Below are positions 27,934 to 37,028 of a stretch of DNA of 64,000 nucleotides, one piece after another. The notes under the pieces are model-generated. The model was not told where the DNA came from. It made no database searches and saw only the letters and a list, made by a program, of their open reading frames with translations. Position numbers and translations under genes: made by a program. Position 1 is the first letter of the stretch. Every line of letters starts with the position of its first letter. The stretch comes from Hymenobacter sp. BT559 (GTDB taxonomy: Bacteria; Bacteroidota; Bacteroidia; Cytophagales; Hymenobacteraceae): contig NZ_JAELXV010000003.1 of NCBI RefSeq assembly GCF_016427535.1, positions 186,001 to 250,000 on the forward strand, given 5' to 3'.

Positions 27934-30900
27934 CTATTCTGTGTCCACCACCAGGTCGTCTTCGCCTAGGTCCAGTTGTTCGGCCGGTTCGGGCTCAAAC
28001 CGGCTTTTGAAGCGGGCATACAGCGCGTTCATGCCGAGTAGCAGCAAGCCCATGATAATAAAGACGATAGCGCGCGTGACAGTGCCACTCTGCCGCAGGT
28101 CGAAGAACAAGAGCCGCGCCATGCAGCCGAGCAGGCCAGCCAGCGCCACGTAGCGTAGGTCTTGCCGCCGCAGTGCCAGGCTGCCGCCAAACACGGCCAC
28201 TACCTGTAGCATCAGCAGCACGGTCAGCACCGAGCGGTCGAAGGACTGAATGAGCAGCACGGCCAGCGCCACAAAAGCGGGGTAGAGCAGCCAGCTTTCT
28301 AGCCGGTGGCGGGCGGGCAAGGCCAGGATGCCCCAGGCCGGCGAGAGCTGCGCGAATAGCGCCTGGCTCTGGCGCAAAGCCAGCGTCACGTAGCCAAACA
28401 ACAGCAGCACGGCCACCGTGAGCGCCCACCAGTCGGCGCTAAGCAGCTGGGCAGGCGTAATGTAGCGCAAACAGCAAGCGCTGGCCGTAACTGCCGCCAG
28501 CCAATAATACAGCCGCCCGTACAGGCCTAGCCGCCGGAAGCGGAGTGCCAGGCGCGGGGCCGCGCCGCCCAGCAGCAAAGCCACTGCCACCCACACCAGC
28601 GGCAGCCACGGCGTGCGCACCTCGTGCAGCAGCGTGGCCGAGCCGAAGAGGAGCGCCACTTCGGGCAGCCAGGGGTGCAGTTGTTGCCAGGAAGCGTACA
28701 CCGGCTCGGTAGCCGGCGGCCGCGCCAAGGCTAGGGCCGATACCAGCGCCACGAACAGGCCCGCCGTGAGGTAATCGGCCCGCAGGCCGAATAGTACTTC
28801 GTGGTGCGCTACTAGCCAGCCTTGCAGCAGCAGGCTGCCCAATAGCCCACCGTAGCCAAGGTGCAGCAGGTAGCGGTCGGGGAGGCCGGCCCGCACCACG
28901 GCGGCGGCATCGGGCAGGGCGCGTCGCCATGCCAGGGCCGCCCCAAAGGCAGCGCCTCCCAGCGCGAGTAAACCCAGCATTAGGTAGGCAACGTGGCCGG
29001 CCGGTACGGCCACCAGTAGGGCCACGCCTAGGTGCGCGCCCAGTAGGTATAGCCAGGGCCAGCGCACGTAGCGCTGGCCCGCCGCCCACCACAAGGTAAG
29101 CAGGCCCGCCACCGGTACGGCCAGCGTAGGCAGCAGGTACAGCAGCACATAACCAGTGCTATAGCGGGCACCGTGGGGGAAAATCGGGAGTAGCACGTGG
29201 TGCCATTGCAGCCCTAGGTAGCCCATGCCGGCCAGCATCAGCCCGGCCCAAAGGCCCGGCAATGCCACCCGCTGCCGCAGGTAGAGTAAGGCGCCCAGCA
29301 GCGCCATGGCCGGCCAAGCCGCCCACTGCTGCCCAACTACCAGCGCTCCCGCGCCCAGCAGCAGCCAGCCCACGGCCACGCCCAGGGCCGGCAGCGGCGT
29401 GCTAGCCCCAAGAGTTAGCCGGGCAAAGTCTTCCTGCGCCCGCCGCCAATAGAAGCGACGCAGCTGGTAGCCCAGCGTGAGCAGCGCGGCGCCCACCAGC
29501 AGCGCCGCCCGGCCCCACGGCCCTAAGGCGCCCAGAGAGGTGTAGCGCACCAGTAGGGGTAGCAGTAGCGCCTGCACTACTAGCAGGTAGGTTTGCACAT
29601 GCAGCAGGTCGTCTTCGTCGCGGCCGCTTAGTAGCAGGGCCACCACTAAGCTCTCGGCATACAGCACGCTTAGTACGCCCGGCCAGCTCAGCCCGAGCCG
29701 GTGCAGACCCAAAATAGCGATTACGGCAAACGACTGGGTCAGCACTAATTGCTGGCGGCGCATCCACTTGGGTAGCGCGGGCGTGGCCCGTAGCCATAGC
29801 CCTAGGCCCAGCGTGGTACCCGCTAGCAGCCCCAGCGCCCCCAGTAGCCAAGCCACCGGCGCGCCTGCCCAGCCAAACACCAAGCGGATTAATACCAGTC
29901 CGGCCCCCGCCTGTAGTACTCCCGCCAAGCCCGCGAAGCTGTGCAGCAAGTCGAGGTGGGCCTCAGGGTTAGAAACCAGTTCGGTCGAAAAAGAGGCGTC
30001 TAGGTCGGCGGCTGCGTAGCCAGGCAAGTAGGACCGCACGCCCCGAAGCAAAGGCCATTTCACGGCCGCTTGCACGAAGCCCAGGGTGGCCCAGCCCGCC
30101 AGGGCCAGTACCAGTGCGTCGCGGTACAGCACCACTAGCCCGGCGCTGGCTAGGTGGCTGGCAGCCACTAGCAGTAGCCCCACTCCCGTACCTAGGGCCT
30201 GCGCCAGGGCGGCGCGGTACACGAGCGTGTGCAGGCGGTCGAAGGCTGCGCGCCCCGCCAGCAAGAGCACTACCAGCAGGTTTTCGCCGAATAGCAACAG
30301 GCCTACGCACGACCAGCTCAGCCCCACCTCGTGCAGGCCGACCAGCGCCAGCGCCACTAGGCCCTGCGCCAGCACCAGCTGCTGCCAGCGCGCCCAGCCC
30401 GGTAGGCGGCCCGCCGTACGCACCCAGGTAGCTAGGCCTATCGAAATCGCCCCCAAGGCTACAATCAGCCCCAACACGAGCCAAGTAGAAGTAGTAGTCG
30501 GCCCGAAAAGCAAGCGGCTTAGTCCAATGCCCGCTACCACTTGCAGCACCCCACCTAGGCCCGCAAAGCAGTTAACGAGGCTTCGGTGCTCTTCAGGGTT
30601 CGATACCAAATTGGTAAGCACTGTTGAGTCGCTACCGAGGAATTGGGGCAGGTAGGGCTTGACCGCCGCCAGTCGCGGCCACCGGAACGCCGCTTGTGCG
30701 AAGGCTATGCTTCCCCAGCCGGCCAGCGCCACTAGCAGTATTTCGCGGTAAAGCACTGTCGGCTCGCTGTGTGGCAACATGCTGGCGGCCCGCAGCAGTA
30801 CGGCCAGCCCAGCTATTGCGGCCTCGGCCAGCGCGGCCCGGTATAGCTGCCGGTGTAGGGCATCGCCCGCCGCGCGCCCAGCCAGCAGCAGTGCCACCGC

Positions 30901-33252
30901 CAGGGTTTCGGCATAAACTAGCAATAGCACCACCGACCACATCAGCCCCGTTTCGTGCAGGCCGACCAGCGCCAGCGCCACTAGGCCCTGCGCCAGCACC
31001 AACTGCTGCCAGCGCACCCAGCTCGGCGCCCGGCCGGCCCGCCGCACCCAGGTGGCCAGCGCCAATGCCGCGGCCGCTAAGCCCAGCAGCAAGCCGATGG
31101 GCGCAGTCGACCAGCTAAATAAGATGCGCGCCAGGGCCAGCCCCGCGCCCAGCTGTAGCAGCCCCGTCAACCCCGCAAACAGGTTGAGGAGGTAACGCGG
31201 CGATTGATAGTCAGCCCCTAGGTCCTGCTCAGGGGTAGCGCCGCGCAGTAAGCGTTGCTTCAAAATAAACTGCACAAACGCCACGCCCGCCCAGCCCGCC
31301 AAGGCTAGCACCAGCGCCTCGCGATACAGCGACGCGGGTGGGCTGCTGACTAGGTGGCCGCCCGCCACTACTAGCAGGCCTAGGCTAGCCAACGAGGCCA
31401 CAGCCAGGGCCACGCGATACACCAGCAACTCGCCCTGCCGCGCCATTACCAGCGTTATCAACAAGGCTTCGAGCAGCATAAACAGCCCGATGACCGTGGG
31501 CGTAGCGTGCCAGCCTTGCAGTGACAGCGCCGTGGCAAGGGCCAGAATAAGCGAGATAATGGTATCAGTTTGGAACAGCCAGCCAATGCCCAGCTGCTTA
31601 GCCCGCCGCCCGGCCCAGAAGGTAAGTACCGCCCCTAGGCCCAGCGGAATGGTCTTCCAGGCCGAGCCCGTGCTGTAGAGATATAGATTGATACCCAGGC
31701 AAGTCCAGTTCAGCAAGTGGGCCGTGAAAAGCAGCGGCTCGAAGCGGCGCTGCGCATACACGCGGCGGTATTGCACCACTGCCGCCGCACCGCCCACTAG
31801 TAGCACCAGCGCCATAGCCGTCAAGCGCAGTGCGTTAGGGAGGGCGGGTAGCGACTGGTGCCAGTAGAGATGAAAAACAAAGAAGCTAACAATGCTCAGC
31901 AGCAGCTGGTATTTCCAGAGCTGCCGGTAGGTAATGGCAATGCTGAAGGCCGTGACGCCCGCCGCCGCACCTAGGGTAAGGGCCGCGGGTGGTAGCACTG
32001 CCAGCGACACCAGGCTCAGCACGCCGTGTAGGGTGGCTACCTCCTGGCGGCTGGTGCGCCAGGCTAGGTAGAGGTTGGCGCTCACGCCCGCTAGCAGCAA
32101 TAATTGGTCGAATGGCGCCGTAACCCAGCGCAGCCCCTCTATGCTCACCGCGCCCACGCAGGCAAACAGGAAAATAGCCGCCGCACTGCTCGTCAGCCAG
32201 GCATTCAGTTTCTTGGCAAAAGCCTTGTCGCGCAGCGCAACCCGCGCGCCCAGCAAGCCCGCCGCAAAGGCGCAAATCATCAGGAACCGCAGCTGGGGCG
32301 ACACCCGCAGCGCCGCATAAATCCCCAAAAAGCCGACGCCCGTCACCAGCACCACTGCTCCTAGAATGCCCGTCCAGTTTTCGAGCAGTACCGTCGAGGC
32401 GCGCTCCCACCAAGTAGGGCCAGCAGGCGTGGGCTGGGGCACGGGTCGCCGCGGCAGCACCGGCTGGTGAGGGGGCGGCGGGGTGGACGGGCTCAGCGGG
32501 CGAGGTGGCGCCCAGGCGTGGGCAGGCTCTTCAGCTGGTGTAGAAGCAGCCTCGGGCTCTTCTACAACTTCGGGGATTGCTGCTGGCTCAGGCTCAGCGC
32601 TGGGGCTAGGTTCGGCTATTGTTGCAGGCTCAGCGGTCAAGGCTTCTTCTGCCTCTGGTTCCACTAGGGCGGTAGCTTCAACTTCCTGAATAGGCTCCGC
32701 ATCAAGCGTAGGTGCGGGTACTGGCTCACCTAGGGGCGTGGGCTCGGGCGTGGCGGCGGGCGTTATATCCCACTCGGGCGTAAGTGAGGTAGCAGGTGCG
32801 GGCTCCGCAACGAAGAGCGGTTCTTCTTGGGGCGTTTCCACAGCCGGTGCCGGCTCTGCCGCTGGTAGGATTGGCGCGGGAGCTTCGGTAGCCGCAATAA
32901 CTGGCGCAAGCTCTTCCGGCGCTGTAACTGGGGCCGGCGCAATTGGCTCGGGTGCCGCTAGAGGCTGCGCTGGCGCTGGGGTAGCCGCTGGTTGCCAGGC
33001 CCAGCTACTCGCTGCGGTTGGCACTACGACTGGCTCGGTGGGGGCGGGGGGGCTGGCTACGGGGGCCAAGCTGACTTCCCGGAACTGTGCAAACTGGTCG
33101 CGCAGCTGTAGCAGCTCGGTGCGGAGCTTGGTGTGCTCGGCATTACGCCGGGCCAGCTCGTCTTGAAGGTCATCTAGCCGGTCCGGAAGGTTCCAGACGC
33201 GGATGGCTAGAAACAGGGCGCCAAGTAATAGCGCAAGCAGAAATATACCCAT
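27934..33252 (-). CDS. Giant DUF2339 polytopic membrane protein with internal repeats
   Basis: 1772 residues. A membrane helix at 1-18, a short coiled coil (DDLQDELARRNAEHTKLRTELLQL, about 26-50), then a Pro/Ala/Glu-rich disordered stretch to about residue 290. The remainder is around forty hydrophobic helices. The start of the membrane part (WWERASTVLLENWTGILGAVVLVTGVGFLGIYA) is the DUF2339 signature. The middle has three tandem repeats of about 200 residues, each with LYRxALVLALAGW, NLFAGLxGxLQ, WQQLVLAQ and GLHExGLSWS; the second and third are 208 codons apart and share a 49-bp identical DNA stretch. Function unknown; a cell-envelope role is likely. Transcribed alone. Confidence 0.92.
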   Translation of the reverse strand: MGIFLLALLLGALFLAIRVWNLPDRLDDLQDELARRNAEHTKLRTELLQLRDQFAQFREVSLAPVASPPAPTEPVVVPTAASSWAWQPAATPAPAQPLAAPEPIAPAPVTAPEELAPVIAATEAPAPILPAAEPAPAVETPQEEPLFVAEPAPATSLTPEWDITPAATPEPTPLGEPVPAPTLDAEPIQEVEATALVEPEAEEALTAEPATIAEPSPSAEPEPAAIPEVVEEPEAASTPAEEPAHAWAPPRPLSPSTPPPPHQPVLPRRPVPQPTPAGPTWWERASTVLLENWTGILGAVVLVTGVGFLGIYAALRVSPQLRFLMICAFAAGLLGARVALRDKAFAKKLNAWLTSSAAAIFLFACVGAVSIEGLRWVTAPFDQLLLLAGVSANLYLAWRTSRQEVATLHGVLSLVSLAVLPPAALTLGAAAGVTAFSIAITYRQLWKYQLLLSIVSFFVFHLYWHQSLPALPNALRLTAMALVLLVGGAAAVVQYRRVYAQRRFEPLLFTAHLLNWTCLGINLYLYSTGSAWKTIPLGLGAVLTFWAGRRAKQLGIGWLFQTDTIISLILALATALSLQGWHATPTVIGLFMLLEALLITLVMARQGELLVYRVALAVASLASLGLLVVAGGHLVSSPPASLYREALVLALAGWAGVAFVQFILKQRLLRGATPEQDLGADYQSPRYLLNLFAGLTGLLQLGAGLALARILFSWSTAPIGLLLGLAAAALALATWVRRAGRAPSWVRWQQLVLAQGLVALALVGLHETGLMWSVVLLLVYAETLAVALLLAGRAAGDALHRQLYRAALAEAAIAGLAVLLRAASMLPHSEPTVLYREILLVALAGWGSIAFAQAAFRWPRLAAVKPYLPQFLGSDSTVLTNLVSNPEEHRSLVNCFAGLGGVLQVVAGIGLSRLLFGPTTTSTWLVLGLIVALGAISIGLATWVRTAGRLPGWARWQQLVLAQGLVALALVGLHEVGLSWSCVGLLLFGENLLVVLLLAGRAAFDRLHTLVYRAALAQALGTGVGLLLVAASHLASAGLVVLYRDALVLALAGWATLGFVQAAVKWPLLRGVRSYLPGYAAADLDASFSTELVSNPEAHLDLLHSFAGLAGVLQAGAGLVLIRLVFGWAGAPVAWLLGALGLLAGTTLGLGLWLRATPALPKWMRRQQLVLTQSFAVIAILGLHRLGLSWPGVLSVLYAESLVVALLLSGRDEDDLLHVQTYLLVVQALLLPLLVRYTSLGALGPWGRAALLVGAALLTLGYQLRRFYWRRAQEDFARLTLGASTPLPALGVAVGWLLLGAGALVVGQQWAAWPAMALLGALLYLRQRVALPGLWAGLMLAGMGYLGLQWHHVLLPIFPHGARYSTGYVLLYLLPTLAVPVAGLLTLWWAAGQRYVRWPWLYLLGAHLGVALLVAVPAGHVAYLMLGLLALGGAAFGAALAWRRALPDAAAVVRAGLPDRYLLHLGYGGLLGSLLLQGWLVAHHEVLFGLRADYLTAGLFVALVSALALARPPATEPVYASWQQLHPWLPEVALLFGSATLLHEVRTPWLPLVWVAVALLLGGAAPRLALRFRRLGLYGRLYYWLAAVTASACCLRYITPAQLLSADWWALTVAVLLLFGYVTLALRQSQALFAQLSPAWGILALPARHRLESWLLYPAFVALAVLLIQSFDRSVLTVLLMLQVVAVFGGSLALRRQDLRYVALAGLLGCMARLLFFDLRQSGTVTRAIVFIIMGLLLLGMNALYARFKSRFEPEPAEQLDLGEDDLVVDTE
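30329..31001 (-). repeat. Direct DNA repeat inside the DUF2339 gene
   Basis: 49 identical bases at 30329-30377 and 30953-31001, with further similarity on both sides, 624 bp (208 codons) apart and in frame. It marks the protein-level repeat and is a possible recombination site. Confidence 0.85.
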
Positions 33253-33562
33253 AGGCCAGACAGCATTAGTGACTACCTAGCTCGCGCTAGGATAATCAGG
33301 TGGTGAAAAGGGTCTGGCGCAGGCTACTAGCGGCGCAAAGGCGACCAACTAAACTGCTTGGACTTTGGGTATTACAAATACAGGGCCGATGCAAAATGAG
33401 TGCTTTAGCCCATCTCAATAAAGTTCCATTAAGCGTGCTCTTAATAGTATTATGCCCGAATTATGTACGTTTTCAGTAGCTGACTTTTTGAGCTAATTTC
33501 ATTTTATTTGTTTGAAATACAACAAATTGGCTTTTATTTAAAAAATAAAAGTCATCAAACGC
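33253..33562. other. Intergenic region with an A/T-rich block, no gene seen
   Basis: No convincing ORF. The block at about 33405-33560 is much richer in A and T than the rest of the window (runs such as TTTTATTTG and TTTAAAAAATAAAA). It lies between the starts of the DUF2339 gene and the ends of the DUF4142 genes, so it may hold the DUF2339 promoter, though I find no exact TAnnTTTG box on the minus strand. Confidence 0.5.
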
Positions 33563-33599
33563 AAAAGCCGCCCTGGGTTTACCCCAAGGCGGCTTTAAA
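33563..33599 (-). terminator. Intrinsic terminator of the DUF4142 pair
   Basis: AAAGCCGCC pairs with GGCGGCTTT, extended by TGGG/CCCA with one bulge. Confidence 0.82.
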
Positions 33600-33621
33600 A
33601 AGTGCGCAGATGCGCAGTAGC

Positions 33622-34236
33622 TTACTTTTTAGCTTCTATCACCGGCTGCATTTTTTGGAGCATGCCTAGGTGCATCTGAAGAACTGGTAGGTTCTTCTGC
33701 GCAAATGTTTTAATATCTGCATCGTTGGCGGTGGTCACGGCCCCCTGATACTCTTTTATGTCCTCCTGGTGGTCGGTGAGCATAGCGCTCACGTATTTCT
33801 TGTCCAGTTCGGCGCCCTTCTCAGCCAGCACCTCGTCGTATACCTTTTGCTGGTCTTTGCCGAGCGTGGTAGGCAGCGTGATGTTCTTCTGAGCCGCCAG
33901 CGCCTTTAGCTCTTCGTTGGCTTTGGTGTGGTCGGTTACCATTTGCTGGGCAAACTGCTTGGCCTCGGGCGTGGTAGCTTTTTGGGCTACTTGCTGGCCT
34001 AGCTGCACTTCGAGCATGCCGCCGCTGGCGGCCTTGGTCATAAACTCCGAGTCGAAGGCCGGGCGCTGCTCACCACCCACTCCCTTGGCGGTAGTCACGG
34101 TCGTGTCAGCGTCGGTGATGCCTTGCTTAGCATTATTGGCCTCCTGCGCCTGCTCTACCGAGTCGGGCTTGGAGGAACAGCTCGCTGCACCAAGCAACGA
34201 GACTGTTCCGCAGAGCATTACTAAAATACTTTTCAT
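33622..34236 (-). CDS. DUF4142 lipoprotein (downstream paralogue)
   Basis: 204 residues with a lipoprotein signal, lipobox GAASC, Cys20. After a linker, the DUF4142 four-helix domain is visible: FMTKAASGGMLEVQLGQQVAQKATTPEAKQFAQQMVTDHTKANEELKALA, then KYVSAMLTDHQEDIKEYQ and LPVLQMHLGMLQKM. The His residues in DHTK, DHQ and MHL are the family's conserved positions and suggest metal or haem contact, but the role is unknown. Second of two tandem DUF4142 genes with 58 bp between them. Confidence 0.92.
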   Translation of the reverse strand: MKSILVMLCGTVSLLGAASCSSKPDSVEQAQEANNAKQGITDADTTVTTAKGVGGEQRPAFDSEFMTKAASGGMLEVQLGQQVAQKATTPEAKQFAQQMVTDHTKANEELKALAAQKNITLPTTLGKDQQKVYDEVLAEKGAELDKKYVSAMLTDHQEDIKEYQGAVTTANDADIKTFAQKNLPVLQMHLGMLQKMQPVIEAKK

Positions 34237-34294
34237 AGCGAAGCTTAACAGCTTATGGTCAGTTGAGCGTCTAAAAAGCTACCCTAGGGCATAC

Positions 34295-34963
34295 TTACAT
34301 CTTCATGTCCGAGTCCTTGTGCGACATGCTCAAGTGCTCTTCTACTACGGGCAGGGTGGTAGTAATCCAGCCGCTGAGCGCCGTGTTTTTGGTCATGGTC
34401 TTGTGAGCAGCTAGTGTGTTAGCCGTCTTCTGGTGGTCGGTCACCATTTGGGCCAAGTACTTGGTTTCAAACTCTTTGCCCGTCAGCTTGGCCATGGTAG
34501 GGGCCAGCGCTTTGTGTTCGGCGTCCATGTCGGCGGGCAGCGTCACGCCGGCCTTGGCCGCAATGGGCTTCAGGTTAGCCGTGCTTTTGGTGTGGTCGGC
34601 TATCATCTTATTAGCCAGCGCCTTTGCATCGGCCGACACGTCCTTGGTCAGGGCCATCTTGCTGAGCTGAATCTCGTTCTGGTCGCTGTGAGCGGCCGAC
34701 ATCATAAACTCTTTGTCGTCGGCGTGGGGGGCGGTGGGGCCGCTGGGGTCAGCCTTGGCCATACCGCCGCCTCCCTGCATAGCCGAGCTGCTGTCGCCCG
34801 GGGCCGAGGTAGCGGCTGCGCCGGTCGTGTCGGTGGTAGCGGAGGCATTGGCTTCGGTGCTAGTGCCTGTGGTGGCCGTGTCGCTAGTCGACGAGTCGGT
34901 TGAGCTGCATGCATTCAGGGCCAGCAGGCCAGCACCGAGCAGGGGAAGAATCAAGCGTTTCAT
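34295..34963 (-). CDS. DUF4142 lipoprotein (upstream paralogue)
   Basis: 222 residues with lipobox LNAC, Cys19, followed by a Ser/Thr/Ala-rich disordered linker to about residue 75. The DUF4142 domain (EFMMSAAHSDQNEIQLSKMALTKDVSADAKALANKMIADHTKS, YLAQMVTDHQKTANTLAAH, LPVVEEHLSMSH) aligns well with the downstream gene, so the pair arose by tandem duplication. It ends in a Met/Asp/Lys tail. Probably anchored in the outer or inner membrane facing the periplasm. Confidence 0.92.
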   Translation of the reverse strand: MKRLILPLLGAGLLALNACSSTDSSTSDTATTGTSTEANASATTDTTGAAATSAPGDSSSAMQGGGGMAKADPSGPTAPHADDKEFMMSAAHSDQNEIQLSKMALTKDVSADAKALANKMIADHTKSTANLKPIAAKAGVTLPADMDAEHKALAPTMAKLTGKEFETKYLAQMVTDHQKTANTLAAHKTMTKNTALSGWITTTLPVVEEHLSMSHKDSDMKM

Positions 34964-35162
34964 ATCGGAGAGTTAAAAAGTAGGTTGGAGGCACAGTTTA
35001 CGCGGGCTTATTTATAATGTTTTGATTATGAGTATATTGAATTTGTTATCTCTTGATAGTCAAAGCCGCTTGGCCGCAAAAGCTGAGGCTATTCTTCGCC
35101 CCTAGGTTAAACCACTAAGGCGGTCTGGCCTCTTACAGACCTCACCTTCTCACCTTTTTTCT

Positions 35163-36020
35163 ATGCGTTTCACTACTACTCGGCACGCCGCCGCCAGTGT
35201 AGCCCTGGCGGGCGGGCTGCTCCTTACCGCCAGTTGCAAAAAGAACACTGAAATCACCGCAACCGACGACGTGGTTTCGGCCCAAGACGCGGGCCTGGGC
35301 GACGAGGAAAACGCCGCTACCAGCGACTTAATAGAAGCAGCTGCCCCGCAGGATGCTACAGCCTCGGCCAGCGCTACCGTAGTCGGTGCCGCCGAACTGG
35401 CCCGCCTGTTGCCGCCCTGCGCCACTCGCACCTACGACGCCGCTACGCGCACGCTCACCCTCAACTTTGGCCCCACCAACTGCCTGTGCCCCGATGGGCG
35501 CTACCGCCGCGGCGTTATCACGGCCGTGTTTAGCGGTCCTTATCGCCAGGCGGGTGCCGTGGTTACCATCAACCGCACCGGCTACTTTGTGAATGATAAC
35601 CAGCACCTAGGCACTCGCATCATCACCAACCTAGGTGGTGGTTCTTTCGACCTGGCAGTGCAAAACGCTAGCATCCTCTTCGCCAATGGCGGGGGTACTA
35701 CCTCGTGGTCGTCGCAGCGCCGCTACACTCGCACGGCGGGTTTTGGTACCCCTAGCATTCTCGACGATGCTTACAGTATCACGGGCTCGCTTATGGGTAC
35801 AAATCGCCGCGGCATCGACTATACGGCTACTATTCAGCAGCCCTTAGTTAAGAAGTTTGCCGTGGGCTGTGCCCGGCACTTCGTGGCGGGCACCATCGAG
35901 CTCACTAATACTAACGGCAAAGCAATGCTGCTCAACTACGACCCCACCGGCACCCAGGCCTGTGATAACGTCGCCTCCGTCGCGTCGAACGGGCGCACTT
36001 ATACAATTCACCTGCGCTAA
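35163..36020 (+). CDS. Lipoprotein of unknown function
   Basis: 285 residues with lipobox LTASC, Cys25. An acidic, probably disordered segment reaches about residue 75. The rest is beta-rich with repeated Gly/Thr/Asn (TLTLNFGPTNC, GVITAVFSGPYRQAG, TINRTGYFVNDNQHLGT) and five further Cys, which could form disulfides in the periplasm. Similar beta-sheet lipoproteins are common in this phylum without assigned role. The stop is directly followed by the left arm of a dispersed inverted repeat. Confidence 0.78.
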   Translation: MRFTTTRHAAASVALAGGLLLTASCKKNTEITATDDVVSAQDAGLGDEENAATSDLIEAAAPQDATASASATVVGAAELARLLPPCATRTYDAATRTLTLNFGPTNCLCPDGRYRRGVITAVFSGPYRQAGAVVTINRTGYFVNDNQHLGTRIITNLGGGSFDLAVQNASILFANGGGTTSWSSQRRYTRTAGFGTPSILDDAYSITGSLMGTNRRGIDYTATIQQPLVKKFAVGCARHFVAGTIELTNTNGKAMLLNYDPTGTQACDNVASVASNGRTYTIHLR

Positions 36021-36024
36021 TTAT

Positions 36025-36192
36025 CTGAATCGCGGATTTGTCGGATTATTCAGATTTTGCAGGCGACGCTTGTTGTGGTCTGTGGTATCAAAAAAGGCTG
36101 CCCTAGGGCAGCCTTTTTTATTTTGGTAAGGAGCGAAAGGTATCGCCTACAAAATCTGAGTAATCCGATAAATTCGACGAATCCGCGGTTCA
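36025..36192. repeat. Dispersed inverted-repeat element, copy A (GGATTTGTCGGATT family)
   Basis: Left arm about 36025-36065 pairs with right arm about 36140-36192; the left arm lacks a 10-bp module present in the right. A terminator-type hairpin lies between them (about 36091-36121). The right arm contains the ispD stop codon (36190-36192). Related to copy B at 53567-53848. Confidence 0.75.
36091..36121. terminator. Bidirectional terminator inside repeat copy A
   Basis: AAAAAAGGCTGCCC and complement around a CCTAGG centre, ending in a T-run, between convergent genes. Confidence 0.88.
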
Positions 36193-36909
36193 GACAAGTA
36201 GCGCCTCGGCCAGCAGCAGGTCTTCGGGGGTGGTAATCTTAAGGTTGCGGTAGTCGCCCTCTACCAGCTGCACGGGGTGCAGGTCGTCGACTACGCTAGC
36301 GTCGTCGGTGAAGGTGGGCAGCTCGGGCAGGCGGTAGGCGCGGCGCAGCAAGTCGAGGTCAAAGGTTTGGGGCGTTTGCATCAGGCGCAGGCGGCGCCGG
36401 TCGAGCGGCGACGAACCCGCGGCGGCCAGCATACGCACCGAGTCTTTGGGCGGCACGGCGGCTGCCGCAGCCTGGTGCACAGCGGCGGCCGTGTACGTGG
36501 CCTCTACCACGCTCGTGGGTACTAGGGGGCGCACGCCGTCATGCACGGCCACCAGCGCCCCGGTGGGGGGCGCGGCAGGCAGGGCCGCTAGCCCAGCCTT
36601 TACCGAGGCCCAGCGAGTTTCGCCACCTGCCACTACCGTGTGTGGCGGCGTGTCAGCGTATTCGGCGGCTAGCGCCTGCCAGTAGGCCAGTTGGTCGGCG
36701 GGCAGCACCACGATGGTCTGCACTACCCCTAGGGCCGGGTCGGCGAAGCGCCGCAACGTGTGCAGCAGTACCGGCTCGCCGTGCAGCAGCAAAAACTGCT
36801 TGGGGCGGTCGGCGCCCATGCGCAGCCCACTGCCCCCGGCCACCAGAATGGCGTAGCGTAGCGGGGGAGTAGAAGTGCTAGAGCTATCGGGTAAAAAAAC
36901 GTTTGTCAT
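36190..36909 (-). CDS. ispD: 2-C-methyl-D-erythritol 4-phosphate cytidylyltransferase
   Basis: Third step of the MEP isoprenoid pathway, joining CTP to MEP. The 239 residues carry the N-terminal nucleotide loop ILVAGGSGLRMGADRPKQF, HTLRRF, VHDGVRPLV and the C-terminal FTDDASVVDDL ... LKITTPEDLLLAEALL, all family-typical. The only ATG upstream of the catalytic loop (36907-36909) lies inside a dispersed inverted repeat, and about 16 residues (NVFLPDSSSTSTPPLR) precede the usual start of the fold. The stop codon lies inside a different repeat, so both gene ends are repeat-derived. Confidence 0.95.
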   Translation of the reverse strand: MTNVFLPDSSSTSTPPLRYAILVAGGSGLRMGADRPKQFLLLHGEPVLLHTLRRFADPALGVVQTIVVLPADQLAYWQALAAEYADTPPHTVVAGGETRWASVKAGLAALPAAPPTGALVAVHDGVRPLVPTSVVEATYTAAAVHQAAAAAVPPKDSVRMLAAAGSSPLDRRRLRLMQTPQTFDLDLLRRAYRLPELPTFTDDASVVDDLHPVQLVEGDYRNLKITTPEDLLLAEALLV

Positions 36910-37019
36910 TGCGAGCGTAACGAAGTGAAGCGTGGCAATCTTTCCTTCACGCTGGAGTTACTAATCCAACGACAAAGGAAAGATTGCCACGCTCCACTTC
37001 GTTACGCTCGCAATGACAA
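36903..37019. repeat. Dispersed inverted-repeat element, copy 1 (TTGTCATTGCGAGCG family)
   Basis: 45-bp arms 36903-36947 and 36975-37019 with one mismatch. The outer end TTGTCATTGCGAGCG is shared with copy 2 at 57492-57585. Sits between queA and ispD on the minus strand. Confidence 0.85.
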
Positions 37020-37028
37020 GCCGCTATT

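Noticed and set aside
28439..29092. Arg/Gly/Pro-rich open frames within the DUF2339 gene
   Set aside because: Out-of-frame readings of repeats of Ala/Leu codons; no motifs.
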